A stretch of 49,179 nt of DNA from Erysipelotrichaceae bacterium (GCA_017454765.1 JAFTCJ010000008.1:1-49179); one strand, 5' to 3'. Shown: positions 1 through 8,218, counted from the stretch's first letter. The notes: generated by a model not told the origin, from the letters alone. Translations and numbers: made by a program.

Positions 1-107
1 AGACACTGCAGATTCACTCTCCTTTAAGTAGATAAACCACACAGCGAAATAAGAGTACTGAGGTCTCATCTACATTCTATAGAAGGCTGGAAAGGAAAGC
101 GATACTT

Positions 108-149
108 ATGTACGGCAAGGTACGTATGTATCATACAAGCATGATATGA
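108..149 (+). CDS. Possible 13-codon leader ORF overlapping the next gene
   Basis: A short frame starts at ATG 108 behind a purine-rich AAAGGA at about 91-96 and ends in TGA at 147-149. The stop overlaps the ATG at 146 of the following hydrolase gene as ATGA. The hydrolase start has no Shine-Dalgarno sequence of its own, so translational coupling from this frame would explain how it is initiated. The peptide resembles nothing I recognise. It may equally be chance: the sequence upstream (1-107) shows nothing else I can identify and is cut by the window edge. Confidence 0.3.
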   Translation: MYGKVRMYHTSMI

Positions 150-1180
150 AAAAGACATTATTTGTAGCGCCTGCAGTCGCTTATCTTCTCTACAGGCTCA
201 ATGCGAAGACTTCTACAAAAAAGAATGAAGGCGAAAATGCGATCAGTGAACTGAAGATGGTCCCGGTCAATGATACGGAACTTGCAGTCATGATCGCCGG
301 AACAGATAAGGACAATCCGGTCCTTCTCTGCGTGACCGGCGGTCCGGCCGGTTCGGAGATCCCGTTCATCAGAAGGCACGAGAAAGAGCTGGAGAAGCAT
401 TTTACGATCGTCCACTATGACCAGAGAGGTGCCGGCAAATCGTATTCATTCAAAGAAGACTATAAGGACATCAATTATCACCAACATGTTGCTGACCTGA
501 TCGCCCTGACGGAATATGTCAGGGAGTATCTGAACAAGGATAAAGTATATCTCATGGGCCATTCCTACGGAACTTATCTGGGGACTCTGGCTGCCAACGA
601 AAAGCCGGAATACTACAAGGCTTACATCGGCGTGGGGCAGATGTCCGACATGGCTAAGGCTGAATCCTATACGCTGGAAGACTGTATCAGAGACGCGAAG
701 GAAAAAGGCAATGAAAAAGATGTGAAACTGCTGGAATCCCTCAGGGAGAAAGTGAAGAACGGTGAAACGATCGCTCCGCGCAAATATGTACGCAAATACG
801 GTTATGCGGAACATGAGGAGCAGCATGAAATGCGTTATGTGATTAGCAAACTGCTCACAGGTCCGGAATACAATCTCATGGACGGTTTCAAGTTTTTCTA
901 TGCAATGTTTAGATACTCCATGCCTCTGGCACTGCAGTCATTAAGAGATCCGCTTCCTTCGCTTGTGTCGGAGGTCAAGATCCCGACTTATTTCGTGCTC
1001 GGAAAATATGACGGGCAGACCAACACCAGGGCGGCTAAAGAATACTTCGATTCTCTGACCGGAGATGCGAAGAAGGAGTTCGTCATCTTTGAGAATTCGG
1101 CACATTCCCCGCAGATCGAGGAGAGCGAGAAGTTCGCCGACTGGATGTGCAACGTGATGCTGAAAGAGAATGAGCAGTAA
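146..1180 (+). CDS. Alpha/beta hydrolase, proline iminopeptidase-like (S33)
   Basis: A 344-residue alpha/beta-hydrolase of the proline-iminopeptidase type. The oxyanion-hole region reads TGGPAG where peptidase S33 members usually have HGGPG. DQRGAGKS follows, then the nucleophile elbow GHSYGT (Ser), a late acidic residue in LGKYDG and the catalytic His in NSAHSP, so the triad is complete. Residues 1-20 are hydrophobic after MKK and may be a signal anchor or uncleaved membrane segment, so the enzyme may be tethered outside the cell. Known family members remove N-terminal proline or hydrolyse small amides and esters; the substrate here is unknown. The start codon lacks a Shine-Dalgarno site and overlaps the stop of a small upstream frame. 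A strong hairpin terminator follows at once. Confidence 0.8.
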   Translation: MKKTLFVAPAVAYLLYRLNAKTSTKKNEGENAISELKMVPVNDTELAVMIAGTDKDNPVLLCVTGGPAGSEIPFIRRHEKELEKHFTIVHYDQRGAGKSYSFKEDYKDINYHQHVADLIALTEYVREYLNKDKVYLMGHSYGTYLGTLAANEKPEYYKAYIGVGQMSDMAKAESYTLEDCIRDAKEKGNEKDVKLLESLREKVKNGETIAPRKYVRKYGYAEHEEQHEMRYVISKLLTGPEYNLMDGFKFFYAMFRYSMPLALQSLRDPLPSLVSEVKIPTYFVLGKYDGQTNTRAAKEYFDSLTGDAKKEFVIFENSAHSPQIEESEKFADWMCNVMLKENEQ

Positions 1181-1192
1181 GCTCATTCTTTT
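1164..1192 (+). terminator. Rho-independent terminator after the hydrolase gene
   Basis: A 12-pair stem (1164-1175 with 1181-1192, one G-T pair) closes a 5-nt loop and ends in a short T run. The hydrolase stop codon TAA lies in the loop. Confidence 0.75.
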
Positions 1193-1223
1193 AAAGAAAA
1201 GGATCTTGTATTAGAATAGTTTT

Positions 1224-1244
1224 ATGTGTTTCTTCAGGGGATAG
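1224..1244 (+). CDS. Possible 6-codon leaderless leader peptide before the AGCS gene
   Basis: ATG at 1224 sits exactly 6 nt after a TAGAAT box (1212-1217), the spacing seen at many leaderless starts in this window, and reads only six codons (M-C-F-F-R-G) before TAG at 1242. It precedes the AGCS symporter start at 1271. It could be a leader peptide, a decoy, or chance. An in-frame GTG at 1226 would instead extend the symporter by 15 residues, but that extension does not look like the family. Confidence 0.25.
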   Translation: MCFFRG

Positions 1245-1270
1245 AAGAAACGCGCTTGAGAGGTAGAGTT

Positions 1271-2644
1271 ATGAACGAGATATTAAGTTGGATCGACAAC
1301 AATATCATGTGGGGCCCGGCGATGATCATCTTCCTGCTGGGAACTCATATTTACCTGACGTTCAAGACAGGTTTCATACAGAAAAGAGTATTCAAGGGCA
1401 TCGTTGAATCGATCCGGAACGAGAGTTCCAAGAAGGGTGATCTTTCACTGTTCGGTGGGCTGATGACGGCTTTAAGTTCAACGATCGGTACAGGCAATAT
1501 CATCGGTGTCGGTACAGCCATCGCTGTCGGCGGACCGGGTGCTGTCTTATGGACCTGGTTCGGCGGTATTTTCGGCATTGCGACAAAGTATGCGGAATCT
1601 TTCATTGCGATCAAATATCGCCGCAAAGAAGAAGACGGAAGCTATATGGGCGGTGCCATGACGGCTTTTGAGCATCTCAATATGCCGCTGATGGGCAAGA
1701 TCTTTGCCTGGTGCTGTGCTTTGGGTGCTTTCGGTATCGGCTGTTCATCGCAAGCAAAGGCGCTTGTCGATGTGATGCACAATAACTTCAACACCAATGA
1801 TGTGATCGTGGCTTTAGTCATTTGCGGTCTGACCGCACTTGTCGTATTCGGCGGTGTCAAAGTGATCTCCAGAGTCTGTGAGAAGCTGGTCCCGTTCATG
1901 TCCATCGTCTATGTGATCGGCTGTCTGATCATTCTGATCATCAACATCCGTTATCTTCCGGAAACGGTCGCTGTCATTATCAGTTCCGCTTTCACAAAAA
2001 GAGCGGCAATAGGCGGCTTCATCGGTACGACTGTCATACAGGCAGCCAGAGCCGGTATCGCCAGAGGCCTCTTCTCCAATGAGGCAGGTATGGGTTCGGC
2101 ACCGCAGGCTTCAGCTGCTTCGGTAGCGAAGAACGCGGTCAAGCCGGCGCTTGTCGGTTCGACCGGTGTCTTCTGGGATACGGTCGTCGTATGTCTGATG
2201 ACCGGTCTGGTCCTTGTTTCCAGCGTCATCGGCAATGAAACGATCTCCTGTATCCTGGCTGACGGCTCACACATTTCCGGTGCAGGACTTGTTTCCGCCT
2301 GCTTCAACCAGATCCCGTATCTGGGCAAGCCTCTGCTGACATTCGGCATCATCACTTTTGCTTATTCCACGATCCTGGGATGGAGCTACTACGGCGAAAA
2401 CTGCATCAAGTATCTTTTGGGCCAGAGAGCAATCCGTATCTATCAGGCACTGTGGATCATCGTCATCTTCATCGGTGCGATGGTCTCCGAAGGTGCTGTC
2501 TGGACGCTGGCGGACATCCTCAATGCCGCCATGTGCATCCCGAACGTCATCGCAGTCCTGCTTTTAAGAGAAGTGATCAAGAAGGATACGGATTATTATC
2601 TGTATGAGGATCATCTGGAAGACAGCGATCCCGAACTGGAATAA
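1271..2644 (+). CDS. AGCS family sodium:alanine/glycine symporter
   Basis: A 457-residue polytopic membrane protein of the alanine/glycine:cation symporter family, importing small neutral amino acids with Na+ (or H+). Early residues include GGLMTALSSTIGTGNI, the family's conserved substrate and cation region, and the family signature around residues 262-285 contains FSNEAGMGSAP. About ten hydrophobic segments are visible, and the length is normal for the family. I take ATG 1271 as the start because GAGAGG lies just upstream at about 1258-1263. A longer frame from GTG 1226 adds 15 residues that do not fit the family. The promoter is probably TAGAAT at 1212-1217. Confidence 0.92.
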   Translation: MNEILSWIDNNIMWGPAMIIFLLGTHIYLTFKTGFIQKRVFKGIVESIRNESSKKGDLSLFGGLMTALSSTIGTGNIIGVGTAIAVGGPGAVLWTWFGGIFGIATKYAESFIAIKYRRKEEDGSYMGGAMTAFEHLNMPLMGKIFAWCCALGAFGIGCSSQAKALVDVMHNNFNTNDVIVALVICGLTALVVFGGVKVISRVCEKLVPFMSIVYVIGCLIILIINIRYLPETVAVIISSAFTKRAAIGGFIGTTVIQAARAGIARGLFSNEAGMGSAPQASAASVAKNAVKPALVGSTGVFWDTVVVCLMTGLVLVSSVIGNETISCILADGSHISGAGLVSACFNQIPYLGKPLLTFGIITFAYSTILGWSYYGENCIKYLLGQRAIRIYQALWIIVIFIGAMVSEGAVWTLADILNAAMCIPNVIAVLLLREVIKKDTDYYLYEDHLEDSDPELE

Positions 2645-2694
2645 ACGGAAAACAGAGATTTTTCAAATATCACCGTTTTTTCATATTTCCCGTT

Positions 2695-2700
2695 TACAAT
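2695..2700 (+). promoter_or_regulatory. -10 box of a leaderless promoter (CBS gene)
   Basis: TACAAT ends 6 nt before ATG 2707. No Shine-Dalgarno sequence is present. Transcription would start at or next to the A of the start codon. Confidence 0.55.
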
Positions 2701-2706
2701 GAAAGT

Positions 2707-3111
2707 ATGGAAAAGACCAATGTATTGTTCCTGCTGACGCCCAAGGCCCAGGTCGCCTGCCTGAATGAAAGTATGAACGTTCGTCAGGCCCTGGAAAAGA
2801 TGAGGGCACACGGCTATACAGCTATTCCGCTGATCTCTGACAGCGGTGAATATCTCGGGACCGTATCGGAAGGAGACCTGCTCTGGTGCATCGTCAAAGG
2901 TGAAAAGGTCACGATGGAAGGTCTTGAGGATATCAGGATCACGAAACTGGTACGGAAAGATTATGTTCCGGCAGTGAAGGTCGATGCGGATATGAGTGAA
3001 CTGGCAGCACAGATCATCAATCACAACTTCGTGCCTGTGGTGGATGATAGAAACGTGCTGATGGGCATCGTCACCAGAAAGAAAGTGATGAAGCAGATCA
3101 TCGGCGTCTGA
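2707..3111 (+). CDS. CBS-domain pair protein, CbpB-like
   Basis: A 134-residue soluble protein made of two CBS modules. The first covers about residues 15-65 and contains AIPLISDSGEYLGTVSEGDL; the second covers about 85-132 and contains FVPVVDDRNVLMGIVTR. Such stand-alone CBS pairs bind adenine nucleotides. The closest relatives I recall are the Firmicute CbpB/YkuL type, which binds c-di-AMP and acts on Rel. That specific role is inference. The gene is alone, between the AGCS symporter and rplM, and appears to be leaderless. Confidence 0.8.
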   Translation: MEKTNVLFLLTPKAQVACLNESMNVRQALEKMRAHGYTAIPLISDSGEYLGTVSEGDLLWCIVKGEKVTMEGLEDIRITKLVRKDYVPAVKVDADMSELAAQIINHNFVPVVDDRNVLMGIVTRKKVMKQIIGV

Positions 3112-3145
3112 AGAAAACAATTCCGAAAACGATTGAAAAATAAGG

Positions 3146-3174
3146 TTGAATTATCATATGAAATACCATATAAT
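3146..3174 (+). promoter_or_regulatory. rplM-rpsI promoter
   Basis: TTGAAT (3146-3151), a 17-bp spacer and TATAAT (3169-3174) make a near-consensus sigma-A promoter. Transcription would start near 3181, leaving a leader of about 50 nt before rplM. Confidence 0.8.
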
Positions 3175-3197
3175 AATAACTGCCTTATTTTTTATTT

Positions 3198-3222
3198 TTT
3201 AAGCCCCGGAAACTTAAAAGGA
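3198..3222 (+). promoter_or_regulatory. Candidate hairpin in the rplM leader (L13 leader-like)
   Basis: In the 5' leader, TTTTAAG at about 3196-3203 can pair with CTTAAAA at about 3213-3219 across a CCCCGGAAA loop. The right arm ends against the AAAAGGAG ribosome-binding site. Firmicutes are known to carry a structured L13 leader that may mediate autoregulation. The stem here is short and AU-rich, so this is only a candidate. Confidence 0.35.
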
Positions 3223-3230
3223 GAAAAAAT

Positions 3231-3659
3231 ATGCGTCAGACAACTATGCTGAAACCAGCAGAAGTTAAGAAAGACTGGTATGTAGTTGATGCTTCAGGCA
3301 AGACTCTGGGAAGACTGGCAACACAGTGTGCCACGATCTTAAGAGGCAAGCACAAGCCGACTTACACACCGAATGTCGACTGCGGCGATTACGTCATTAT
3401 CGTAAATGCTGCAAAGGTCGTCTATTCAGGCGATCAGGAATTTAAGAAGACTTACTATCACCATTCCATGTACCCGGGAGGTCTGAAAGCAAGACCTATC
3501 GGCGAGATGAAGAGAAACCATCCTGTTGAATTAGTGGAAAAAGCAGTTCAAGGTATGCTGCCCCACAACAAGCTGGGCGATCGTATGAGAACCCATCTGT
3601 ATGTTTATGAAGGTGCTGAGCATCCTCACAATGCTCAAAAGCCAATTGAGCTTAAGTAA
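3231..3659 (+). CDS. rplM: 50S ribosomal protein L13
   Basis: Full-length L13 (142 residues), an early-assembly protein of the large subunit that contacts 23S rRNA domain II. Family hallmarks are visible: [15 protein letters not shown] near the N-terminus, [11 protein letters not shown], and [12 protein letters not shown] near residue 105. A good AAAAGGAG site lies 7 nt before ATG 3231. It is the first gene of the conserved rplM-rpsI pair, with rpsI starting 11 nt downstream, and it has a near-consensus promoter. Confidence 0.98.
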   Translation: MRQTTMLKPAEVKKDWYVVDASGKTLGRLATQCATILRGKHKPTYTPNVDCGDYVIIVNAAKVVYSGDQEFKKTYYHHSMYPGGLKARPIGEMKRNHPVELVEKAVQGMLPHNKLGDRMRTHLYVYEGAEHPHNAQKPIELK

Positions 3660-3670
3660 GGAGAAGATCA

Positions 3671-4075
3671 ATGCCTAAAAAGAAAACAAATGTAAGTTAC
3701 CTTGGAACAGGAAGACGTAAATCTTCCGTTGCCCGTGTCTATATGACTCCGGGTACCGGCAAGATCATGGTCGGAGAAAAGACTCTCGAAGAATATCTGC
3801 CCCAGGAAATCCTGAGAATGGTAGTCAAGTCACCGTTAGTTGAAACAGGTACAGAAGGTCAGTATGACATCTTCATCAATGTTTACGGCGGTGGTATGAC
3901 AGGTCAGGCCGGTGCTATGAGACATGGTATCTCACGTGCACTGCTGGAAGTCGGCGAAGACTTCAGACCTGTACTCAAGAAAGCAGGCTTCTTAACACGT
4001 GATTCTCGTGCGAAAGAACGTAAGAAGTATGGTTTAAGAGGAGCTCGTAGAAGACCTCAGTACTCAAAGCGTTAA
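3671..4075 (+). CDS. rpsI: 30S ribosomal protein S9
   Basis: S9 of normal length (134 residues). The N-terminal [12 protein letters not shown] motif and the C-terminal basic tail ending in QYSKR are intact; the tail reaches into the decoding centre and touches P-site tRNA. An AAGGAG site precedes ATG 3671. It is co-transcribed with rplM and ends in a strong intrinsic terminator. Confidence 0.98.
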   Translation: MPKKKTNVSYLGTGRRKSSVARVYMTPGTGKIMVGEKTLEEYLPQEILRMVVKSPLVETGTEGQYDIFINVYGGGMTGQAGAMRHGISRALLEVGEDFRPVLKKAGFLTRDSRAKERKKYGLRGARRRPQYSKR

Positions 4076-4091
4076 TTCTCGAAATTGCGTC

Positions 4092-4123
4092 AAAGCACTT
4101 CCTTACGGAGGTGCTTTTTCTTT
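4092..4123 (+). terminator. Terminator of rplM-rpsI
   Basis: An 11-pair stem (4092-4102 with 4107-4117) with a TTAC loop is followed by a T-rich tail. The TATAAT box of the next gene (4125-4130) begins right behind it. Confidence 0.88.
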
Positions 4124-4124
4124 G

Positions 4125-4130
4125 TATAAT
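4125..4130 (+). promoter_or_regulatory. -10 box for the HD hydrolase gene
   Basis: TATAAT immediately after the rpsI terminator. The leader would be only about 12 nt and contains GAGG (4137-4140), correctly spaced for ATG 4149. Confidence 0.6.
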
Positions 4131-4148
4131 GTTGATGAGGTGATGACT

Positions 4149-4739
4149 ATGGATGAGAGGATCAGGAAACAGCTGGATTTCATTCTGGAGATCGATCAGG
4201 AGAAGAACATCTTCAGACAGACACATCTGTCCGGACACGGCAGGAGCGAGAATGATGCCGAACATGCCTGGCATATGGCGATCATGGCTTATCTGCTGAA
4301 GGAATATGCCAATGAGGAGATCGATATTTCCAGGGTCATGATCATGTGCCTGATCCATGATGTGGTGGAGATCGATGCCGGTGATACCTATGCCTACGAT
4401 GAGGAAGCATTGAAGGATCAAAGGGAGAGGGAAGAGAAAGCCAAGGAGCGGATCTTCTCTTTACTGCCTGAGGATCAGAAGAAAGATCTGATCGCTCTGT
4501 TCGATGAGTTTGAGGCATATGAGACAGCGGAAGCGAAATTTGCTCATGCGCTGGATAATTTCCAGCCTCTGCTGCTCAATCACAGCAATGACGGCGGTGA
4601 CTGGAAGGATCATGATGTCAGTGCTTCCCAGGTCTATCAGAGACAGAACAAGACCAGATACGGTTCTGAAAAGCTGTTTGAAATAACGGATATGATCCTG
4701 AAGAAGCATATTGAAAACGGCGATCTGAGAAATGAATGA
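4149..4739 (+). CDS. HD-domain phosphohydrolase (YfbR/COG1896-like)
   Basis: A 196-residue HD-superfamily protein. The metal-binding signature is complete: H in SENDAEHAWH, the HD dyad in CLIHDVVEID, and a late D in HALDNFQP. Proteins of this size and pattern include 5'-deoxynucleotidases such as YfbR, but many family members have unknown substrates, so the substrate is not assigned. I chose ATG 4149 because GAGG lies 8 nt upstream. Upstream in-frame starts at 4122 (TTG) and 4143 overlap or crowd the promoter. It converges on the methyltransferase gene, and both share one bidirectional hairpin. Confidence 0.8.
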   Translation: MDERIRKQLDFILEIDQEKNIFRQTHLSGHGRSENDAEHAWHMAIMAYLLKEYANEEIDISRVMIMCLIHDVVEIDAGDTYAYDEEALKDQREREEKAKERIFSLLPEDQKKDLIALFDEFEAYETAEAKFAHALDNFQPLLLNHSNDGGDWKDHDVSASQVYQRQNKTRYGSEKLFEITDMILKKHIENGDLRNE

Positions 4740-4768
4740 AAACGGATGAACTGATTCATCCGTTTTTT
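4739..4768. terminator. Shared bidirectional terminator between convergent genes
   Basis: A 12-pair perfect stem (4739-4750 with 4755-4766), CTGA loop, T run on the plus side and A run on the other side. It serves both the HD gene and the RsmF-like gene. The two stop codons flank it directly. Confidence 0.85.
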
Positions 4769-6101
4769 ACTGATATCTGTAGTTTGCGGGATACCTGTTT
4801 TTGAGTATCCCTTTGGAAACATCGCCGAAACCTAACGGGAAGTGATCGACACAGACCAGGACAGTCCCGTTTGCGTATTTGTCTTTGACATCCAGCGTCT
4901 CGCATTTGAGGTATTTGATGACTCTCGGGTCATCCGGATCGAAGTTGAGGATCCTGTCATATTCCTCACGTCTTAAAGCCGATGCCAGAGCCTGGGAGGG
5001 GATGAATCTGTCATGACGGTATTCTCCCAGATACAGGCCTGAGCGCATGATGCGAAGACCTTTCAGATCGGGCATGGCATCAGGTTCCAGATACAGTCTG
5101 TCTTTGCGTGTGACGAGTTTTCTGCCGCTAAGATCGATGTGCAGATCTTTGAAGAAGGGTTCATCGGGAAGAACTGCTTTAAAAGGGGCTGTTTCTTTTG
5201 CCTGAGATGTTTTTTCACCTTTCTGCAGCAGGGCGACGAAGTGTCCTTCGCCTTTGATGCGGTGGGGATAGAGACGGACACAGTTTTCTGTGTCTTTTGT
5301 GACGCCTGAAACAAAGCCTTCGTATTTCTTCAGGGGAAGTACTTTGAGTTCCGGGCAGATGTTTAAGGCATATTCGATGATCTCTTCGTCTTCTTTGGGC
5401 GAGAAGGTGCAGGTCGAATACACCAGCATCCCTCCTTGCTTCAGCATATCCAGCGCTGCGGCGATGATGTTTTTCTGAATGGGGACGTAGTATTCACTGC
5501 CTCTTTCTTCGAAGGAACGGATCAGTTCTTTTTCCTTGCGGAACATGCCCTGTCCCGAACAGGGGGCATCGATCAGGATCTTGTCGAAAGTATCATGAAA
5601 AGAAGTGATCTTTGTGATGTCTTCAGCCATGACGCAGGCGTTCGTGACGCCCTGGATCTCCAGATTTCTGAGTAAGACCCTGGCTCTGGATTCGGAGATG
5701 TCGTTGGAGACGAGGAAACCGCTTTGATCCAGTTTGTTAAAGAGCTTGAGGCTCTTGCCGCCCGGTGCGGCACAGCAGTCCAAGACGATGTCTTTTTCTT
5801 CGATCGGAAGGGCCTGTGCCGGATACATGGCACTGGCCTCCTGCAGATAGTAGAGTCCCGCATAGTAGTAGGGATGCTTGGCCGGTCTGTCTTCCTCTTC
5901 AAAATAAAAACCGTCATCGCTCCAGGGCACAGGCGTCAGATGAAAGGGATTGATCTTCATGAAATCCCTGACGGAGATTTTTGATGTGTTGATCCTGAGA
6001 CTGTATATTCTGTCTTCCTCAAAGCTTCTGAGATAGAGATCGTATTCGTCTTTGAGGAGTTCTTTCATCTCGTTCTGATAGGTTTCAGGCAGTCTGATCA
6101 T
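4767..6101 (-). CDS. RsmF/NOP2-Sun family RNA cytosine-5 methyltransferase
   Basis: A 444-residue SAM-dependent RNA m5C methyltransferase. The catalytic core shows the SAM loop CCAAPGGKS, the motif IDAPCSGQGMF (motif IV Cys) and the nucleophile motif VYSTCTF (motif VI Cys). About 150 residues after the core match the extra C-terminal RNA-binding domain of RsmF/YebU-type enzymes, which modify 16S rRNA. The exact target base cannot be told from sequence. The start at 6101 lies 6 nt after an extended -10 element (TGATACACT on the minus strand, 6116-6108) and has no Shine-Dalgarno site, so it looks leaderless. Confidence 0.9.
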   Translation of the reverse strand: MIRLPETYQNEMKELLKDEYDLYLRSFEEDRIYSLRINTSKISVRDFMKINPFHLTPVPWSDDGFYFEEEDRPAKHPYYYAGLYYLQEASAMYPAQALPIEEKDIVLDCCAAPGGKSLKLFNKLDQSGFLVSNDISESRARVLLRNLEIQGVTNACVMAEDITKITSFHDTFDKILIDAPCSGQGMFRKEKELIRSFEERGSEYYVPIQKNIIAAALDMLKQGGMLVYSTCTFSPKEDEEIIEYALNICPELKVLPLKKYEGFVSGVTKDTENCVRLYPHRIKGEGHFVALLQKGEKTSQAKETAPFKAVLPDEPFFKDLHIDLSGRKLVTRKDRLYLEPDAMPDLKGLRIMRSGLYLGEYRHDRFIPSQALASALRREEYDRILNFDPDDPRVIKYLKCETLDVKDKYANGTVLVCVDHFPLGFGDVSKGILKNRYPANYRYQ

Positions 6102-6107
6102 ATCTTA

Positions 6108-6116
6108 AGTGTATCA
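6108..6116 (-). promoter_or_regulatory. Extended -10 of a leaderless promoter (RsmF-like gene)
   Basis: On the minus strand TGATACACT ends 6 nt before the ATG at 6101. The TGn extension is present; no -35 box is obvious. Confidence 0.5.
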
Positions 6117-6193
6117 ATTCTGAAGAAAAATAAAATATTTTTGAAAAAAAGTTAGGATTTTGGCGTTTTCCGGCGAATAATGTATTGAAGGCC

Positions 6194-7351
6194 ATGAAAT
6201 GTTTAAGATGCGGCAATGAAGATCCCGCTTATTTCTACAAGGGATCAAAGGGTTATTACTGCCGGAAGTGTATCCGTTTTTCAAGAGTGCTGGCAGAAGA
6301 GGAACTGTCGGGTTTTGATTATGAGATCGCCCCGGATGTGCAGGAGTATCACTTCTCCTATGAATTGACGCCTCAGCAGAAGGAAGCTTCGAAAAGGTGT
6401 CTGGAGGCTTTGAAGAAGAAAGATGTGCTGCTTCACTGTGTCTGCGGTTCGGGAAAGACGGAGATCAGTGTCGAGAGTATCTCCGATTATCTTTCCAGAG
6501 GGCTGAAGGTCGCCTATGCAATCTCCAGAAGGGAAGTGGTGATCGAGCTGGCACAGCGTTTTGCGGACTTCTTTCCCAAAGCGAGAGTGACACCGGTCTA
6601 CGGCGGACATCATGAGAGACTCTACGGCGATCTGATTGTCTGCACCTGTCATCAGCTCTACCGTTACTATCACAGCTTCGATCTGCTTGTGCTGGATGAA
6701 GTGGACGCCTTTCCTTTGAAGGGAGATGAGACGCTGATGAACATCGCGATGAATTCCTGCAAAGGCAGGATCATCTTTTCCACGGCGACCGTGGATGAAC
6801 AGCTCAGGAAGATCCTTGAGAAAAGAGATGTCGAAGTCATTGAACTGCTGATGCGGCCTTCTAAACGTCCTCTGTCTGTTCCCAGACAGATCTATCTCAA
6901 CAGGTATCTGGCATCTTTCTGTCTGTACAGGCTGATGAAGTCAACGGCCAGACAATGTATCATCTTTGTATCCAACAGAAGAGACTGCAGGATCCTGTAT
7001 GAGATCTTTTCCCGTTTCTTTTCCTGTACCTGTGTCTATTCCGATCTGAAAGAAAGGAGGGAGAATATCGAAGCATTCAGGAAGGGAAGATATCAGTTCA
7101 TCTTTTCGACAAGCGTTCTGGAAAGAGGGATCACGATAAAGAATATCGATGTGATCATCCTGGATTATGACGGGATCTTCGATGAGGGAAGTCTCGTGCA
7201 GATGACAGGCAGGGTGGGAAGAGGGATCGATGATGATGAGGGCAGATCCTGGCTGATCGCACAGAGAAAAGACAAGGCGATCAGAGATACGATCGCTTAT
7301 CTGGAAAGGGCGAACCGATGCCTCAAAGATGTCTGTATTGCGGCAAAGTGA
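6194..7351 (+). CDS. comFA: Competence helicase ComFA
   Basis: A 385-residue superfamily 2 ATPase. An N-terminal four-Cys zinc module (CLRC ... YYCRKC, residues 4-25) is typical of ComFA. Next come Walker A (CGSGKT), Walker B (LDEVDAF), motif III (FSTATV) and motif VI (QMTGRVGRG). In naturally transformable Firmicutes, ComFA sits at the membrane and helps drive single-stranded DNA uptake. The reading frame opens at a TTG (6185), but ATG 6194 directly precedes the zinc module and is preferred. The next gene, comFC, overlaps by 34 nt. No comFB is present between them. Confidence 0.88.
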   Translation: MKCLRCGNEDPAYFYKGSKGYYCRKCIRFSRVLAEEELSGFDYEIAPDVQEYHFSYELTPQQKEASKRCLEALKKKDVLLHCVCGSGKTEISVESISDYLSRGLKVAYAISRREVVIELAQRFADFFPKARVTPVYGGHHERLYGDLIVCTCHQLYRYYHSFDLLVLDEVDAFPLKGDETLMNIAMNSCKGRIIFSTATVDEQLRKILEKRDVEVIELLMRPSKRPLSVPRQIYLNRYLASFCLYRLMKSTARQCIIFVSNRRDCRILYEIFSRFFSCTCVYSDLKERRENIEAFRKGRYQFIFSTSVLERGITIKNIDVIILDYDGIFDEGSLVQMTGRVGRGIDDDEGRSWLIAQRKDKAIRDTIAYLERANRCLKDVCIAAK

Positions 7352-7926
7352 TCGATTCCTATACCTTCCGTTCCTTCTTCTTAAAGGAAGATGAGCTTTG
7401 TCCCTCCTGCCGTAAAAAGATGCAGGTGAAGCGGAAACTGATCGGTCTGGGTGATTTTAAAGTGGAATCGTTCTTTGAATACGATTCGATCTTCAAAAGC
7501 CTTCTGCTGCAGTTCAAGGAATGTCATGACGAAGCGCTGAAGAGCGTCTTTCTCTACGATCTGAATGATTATCTCAATGTCAGATATTTCGGATATCAGC
7601 TCTTATTTGTCCCAAGTAGCGAAAGAAAGAGGAAGGAAAGAGGTTTTGATCATCTGGAGGAGATCTTTTCTGAGGTGAAGCTCAAACGGGTCAAAGGACT
7701 GAAGATGAAGAAGGATCTCTGCCAGGAGGGAATGGATCTCGATCGGCGCAAAAGGATGACCGATAACTATATTTATGAGGGAAAAACACTTCAAAAAGTG
7801 CTGATCGTCGATGATATGATGACGACCGGATCGTCTTTAAGAGGCGTTTACAATTGCATAAAGGTACATTCGAAGAAGATCAAAGTGTTATCTCTAGCTT
7901 ACAAAAGCATTACTTTACATTATTAA
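7318..7926 (+). CDS. comFC: ComFC/GntX-family phosphoribosyltransferase-like protein
   Basis: A 202-residue protein with an N-terminal zinc-ribbon pair of CxxC motifs (CLYC and CPSC) and a C-terminal PRPP-binding loop, VLIVDDMMTTGSS. This is the layout of ComFC, which in other bacteria works with ComFA in DNA uptake. It overlaps the end of comFA by 34 nt in another frame, implying translational coupling. Other pathway genes (dprA, comEC, comGA) are not in this window, so transformability cannot be judged. Confidence 0.85.
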   Translation: MPQRCLYCGKVIDSYTFRSFFLKEDELCPSCRKKMQVKRKLIGLGDFKVESFFEYDSIFKSLLLQFKECHDEALKSVFLYDLNDYLNVRYFGYQLLFVPSSERKRKERGFDHLEEIFSEVKLKRVKGLKMKKDLCQEGMDLDRRKRMTDNYIYEGKTLQKVLIVDDMMTTGSSLRGVYNCIKVHSKKIKVLSLAYKSITLHY

Positions 7927-7935
7927 AATAATGTA

Positions 7936-7944
7936 TGGTACAAT
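7936..7944 (+). promoter_or_regulatory. Extended -10 promoter of the cold-shock gene
   Basis: TGGTACAAT (TGn plus TACAAT). A TTTACA at 7914-7919 is a weak -35 with a 19-bp spacer. An AAGGAGA site follows before ATG 7970. Confidence 0.6.
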
Positions 7945-7969
7945 AATACAATAAAAGGAGAATAAGGAA

Positions 7970-8173
7970 ATGTTAGGCAAGGTTAAAAGGTTCAACAAGG
8001 TTAAGGGATTTGGCTTCATTACAGCAGATGACGGTCGTGACGTCTTTTTCCATTATTCTCAGTTACTCATGGATGGTTATAAAACCATCAGTGAGGGTGC
8101 GCCGGTTGAATTTGAACTAGTTGAAGGTGATCGAGGTCTTCAAGCTCACAATATAAAAGAGATTCAAGAATAA
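7970..8173 (+). CDS. Cold-shock domain protein
   Basis: A 67-residue single cold-shock domain. The RNA-binding motifs RNP1 (KGFGFI) and RNP2 (VFFHYS) are intact, and the length is standard for CspA-type proteins. These are cytoplasmic single-stranded nucleic-acid chaperones that melt mRNA structure and aid transcription antitermination. A strong Shine-Dalgarno sequence lies upstream. The gene is monocistronic, with its own promoter and terminator. Confidence 0.95.
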   Translation: MLGKVKRFNKVKGFGFITADDGRDVFFHYSQLLMDGYKTISEGAPVEFELVEGDRGLQAHNIKEIQE

Positions 8174-8189
8174 TCGAGAAACACAAAAG

Positions 8190-8218
8190 AAGTTGGCCGT
8201 ATCCGTCAGCTTTTTTTT
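8190..8218 (+). terminator. Terminator of the cold-shock gene
   Basis: An 8-pair stem (8190-8197 with 8205-8212, including two G-T pairs), 7-nt loop and a run of eight T residues. Confidence 0.8.
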
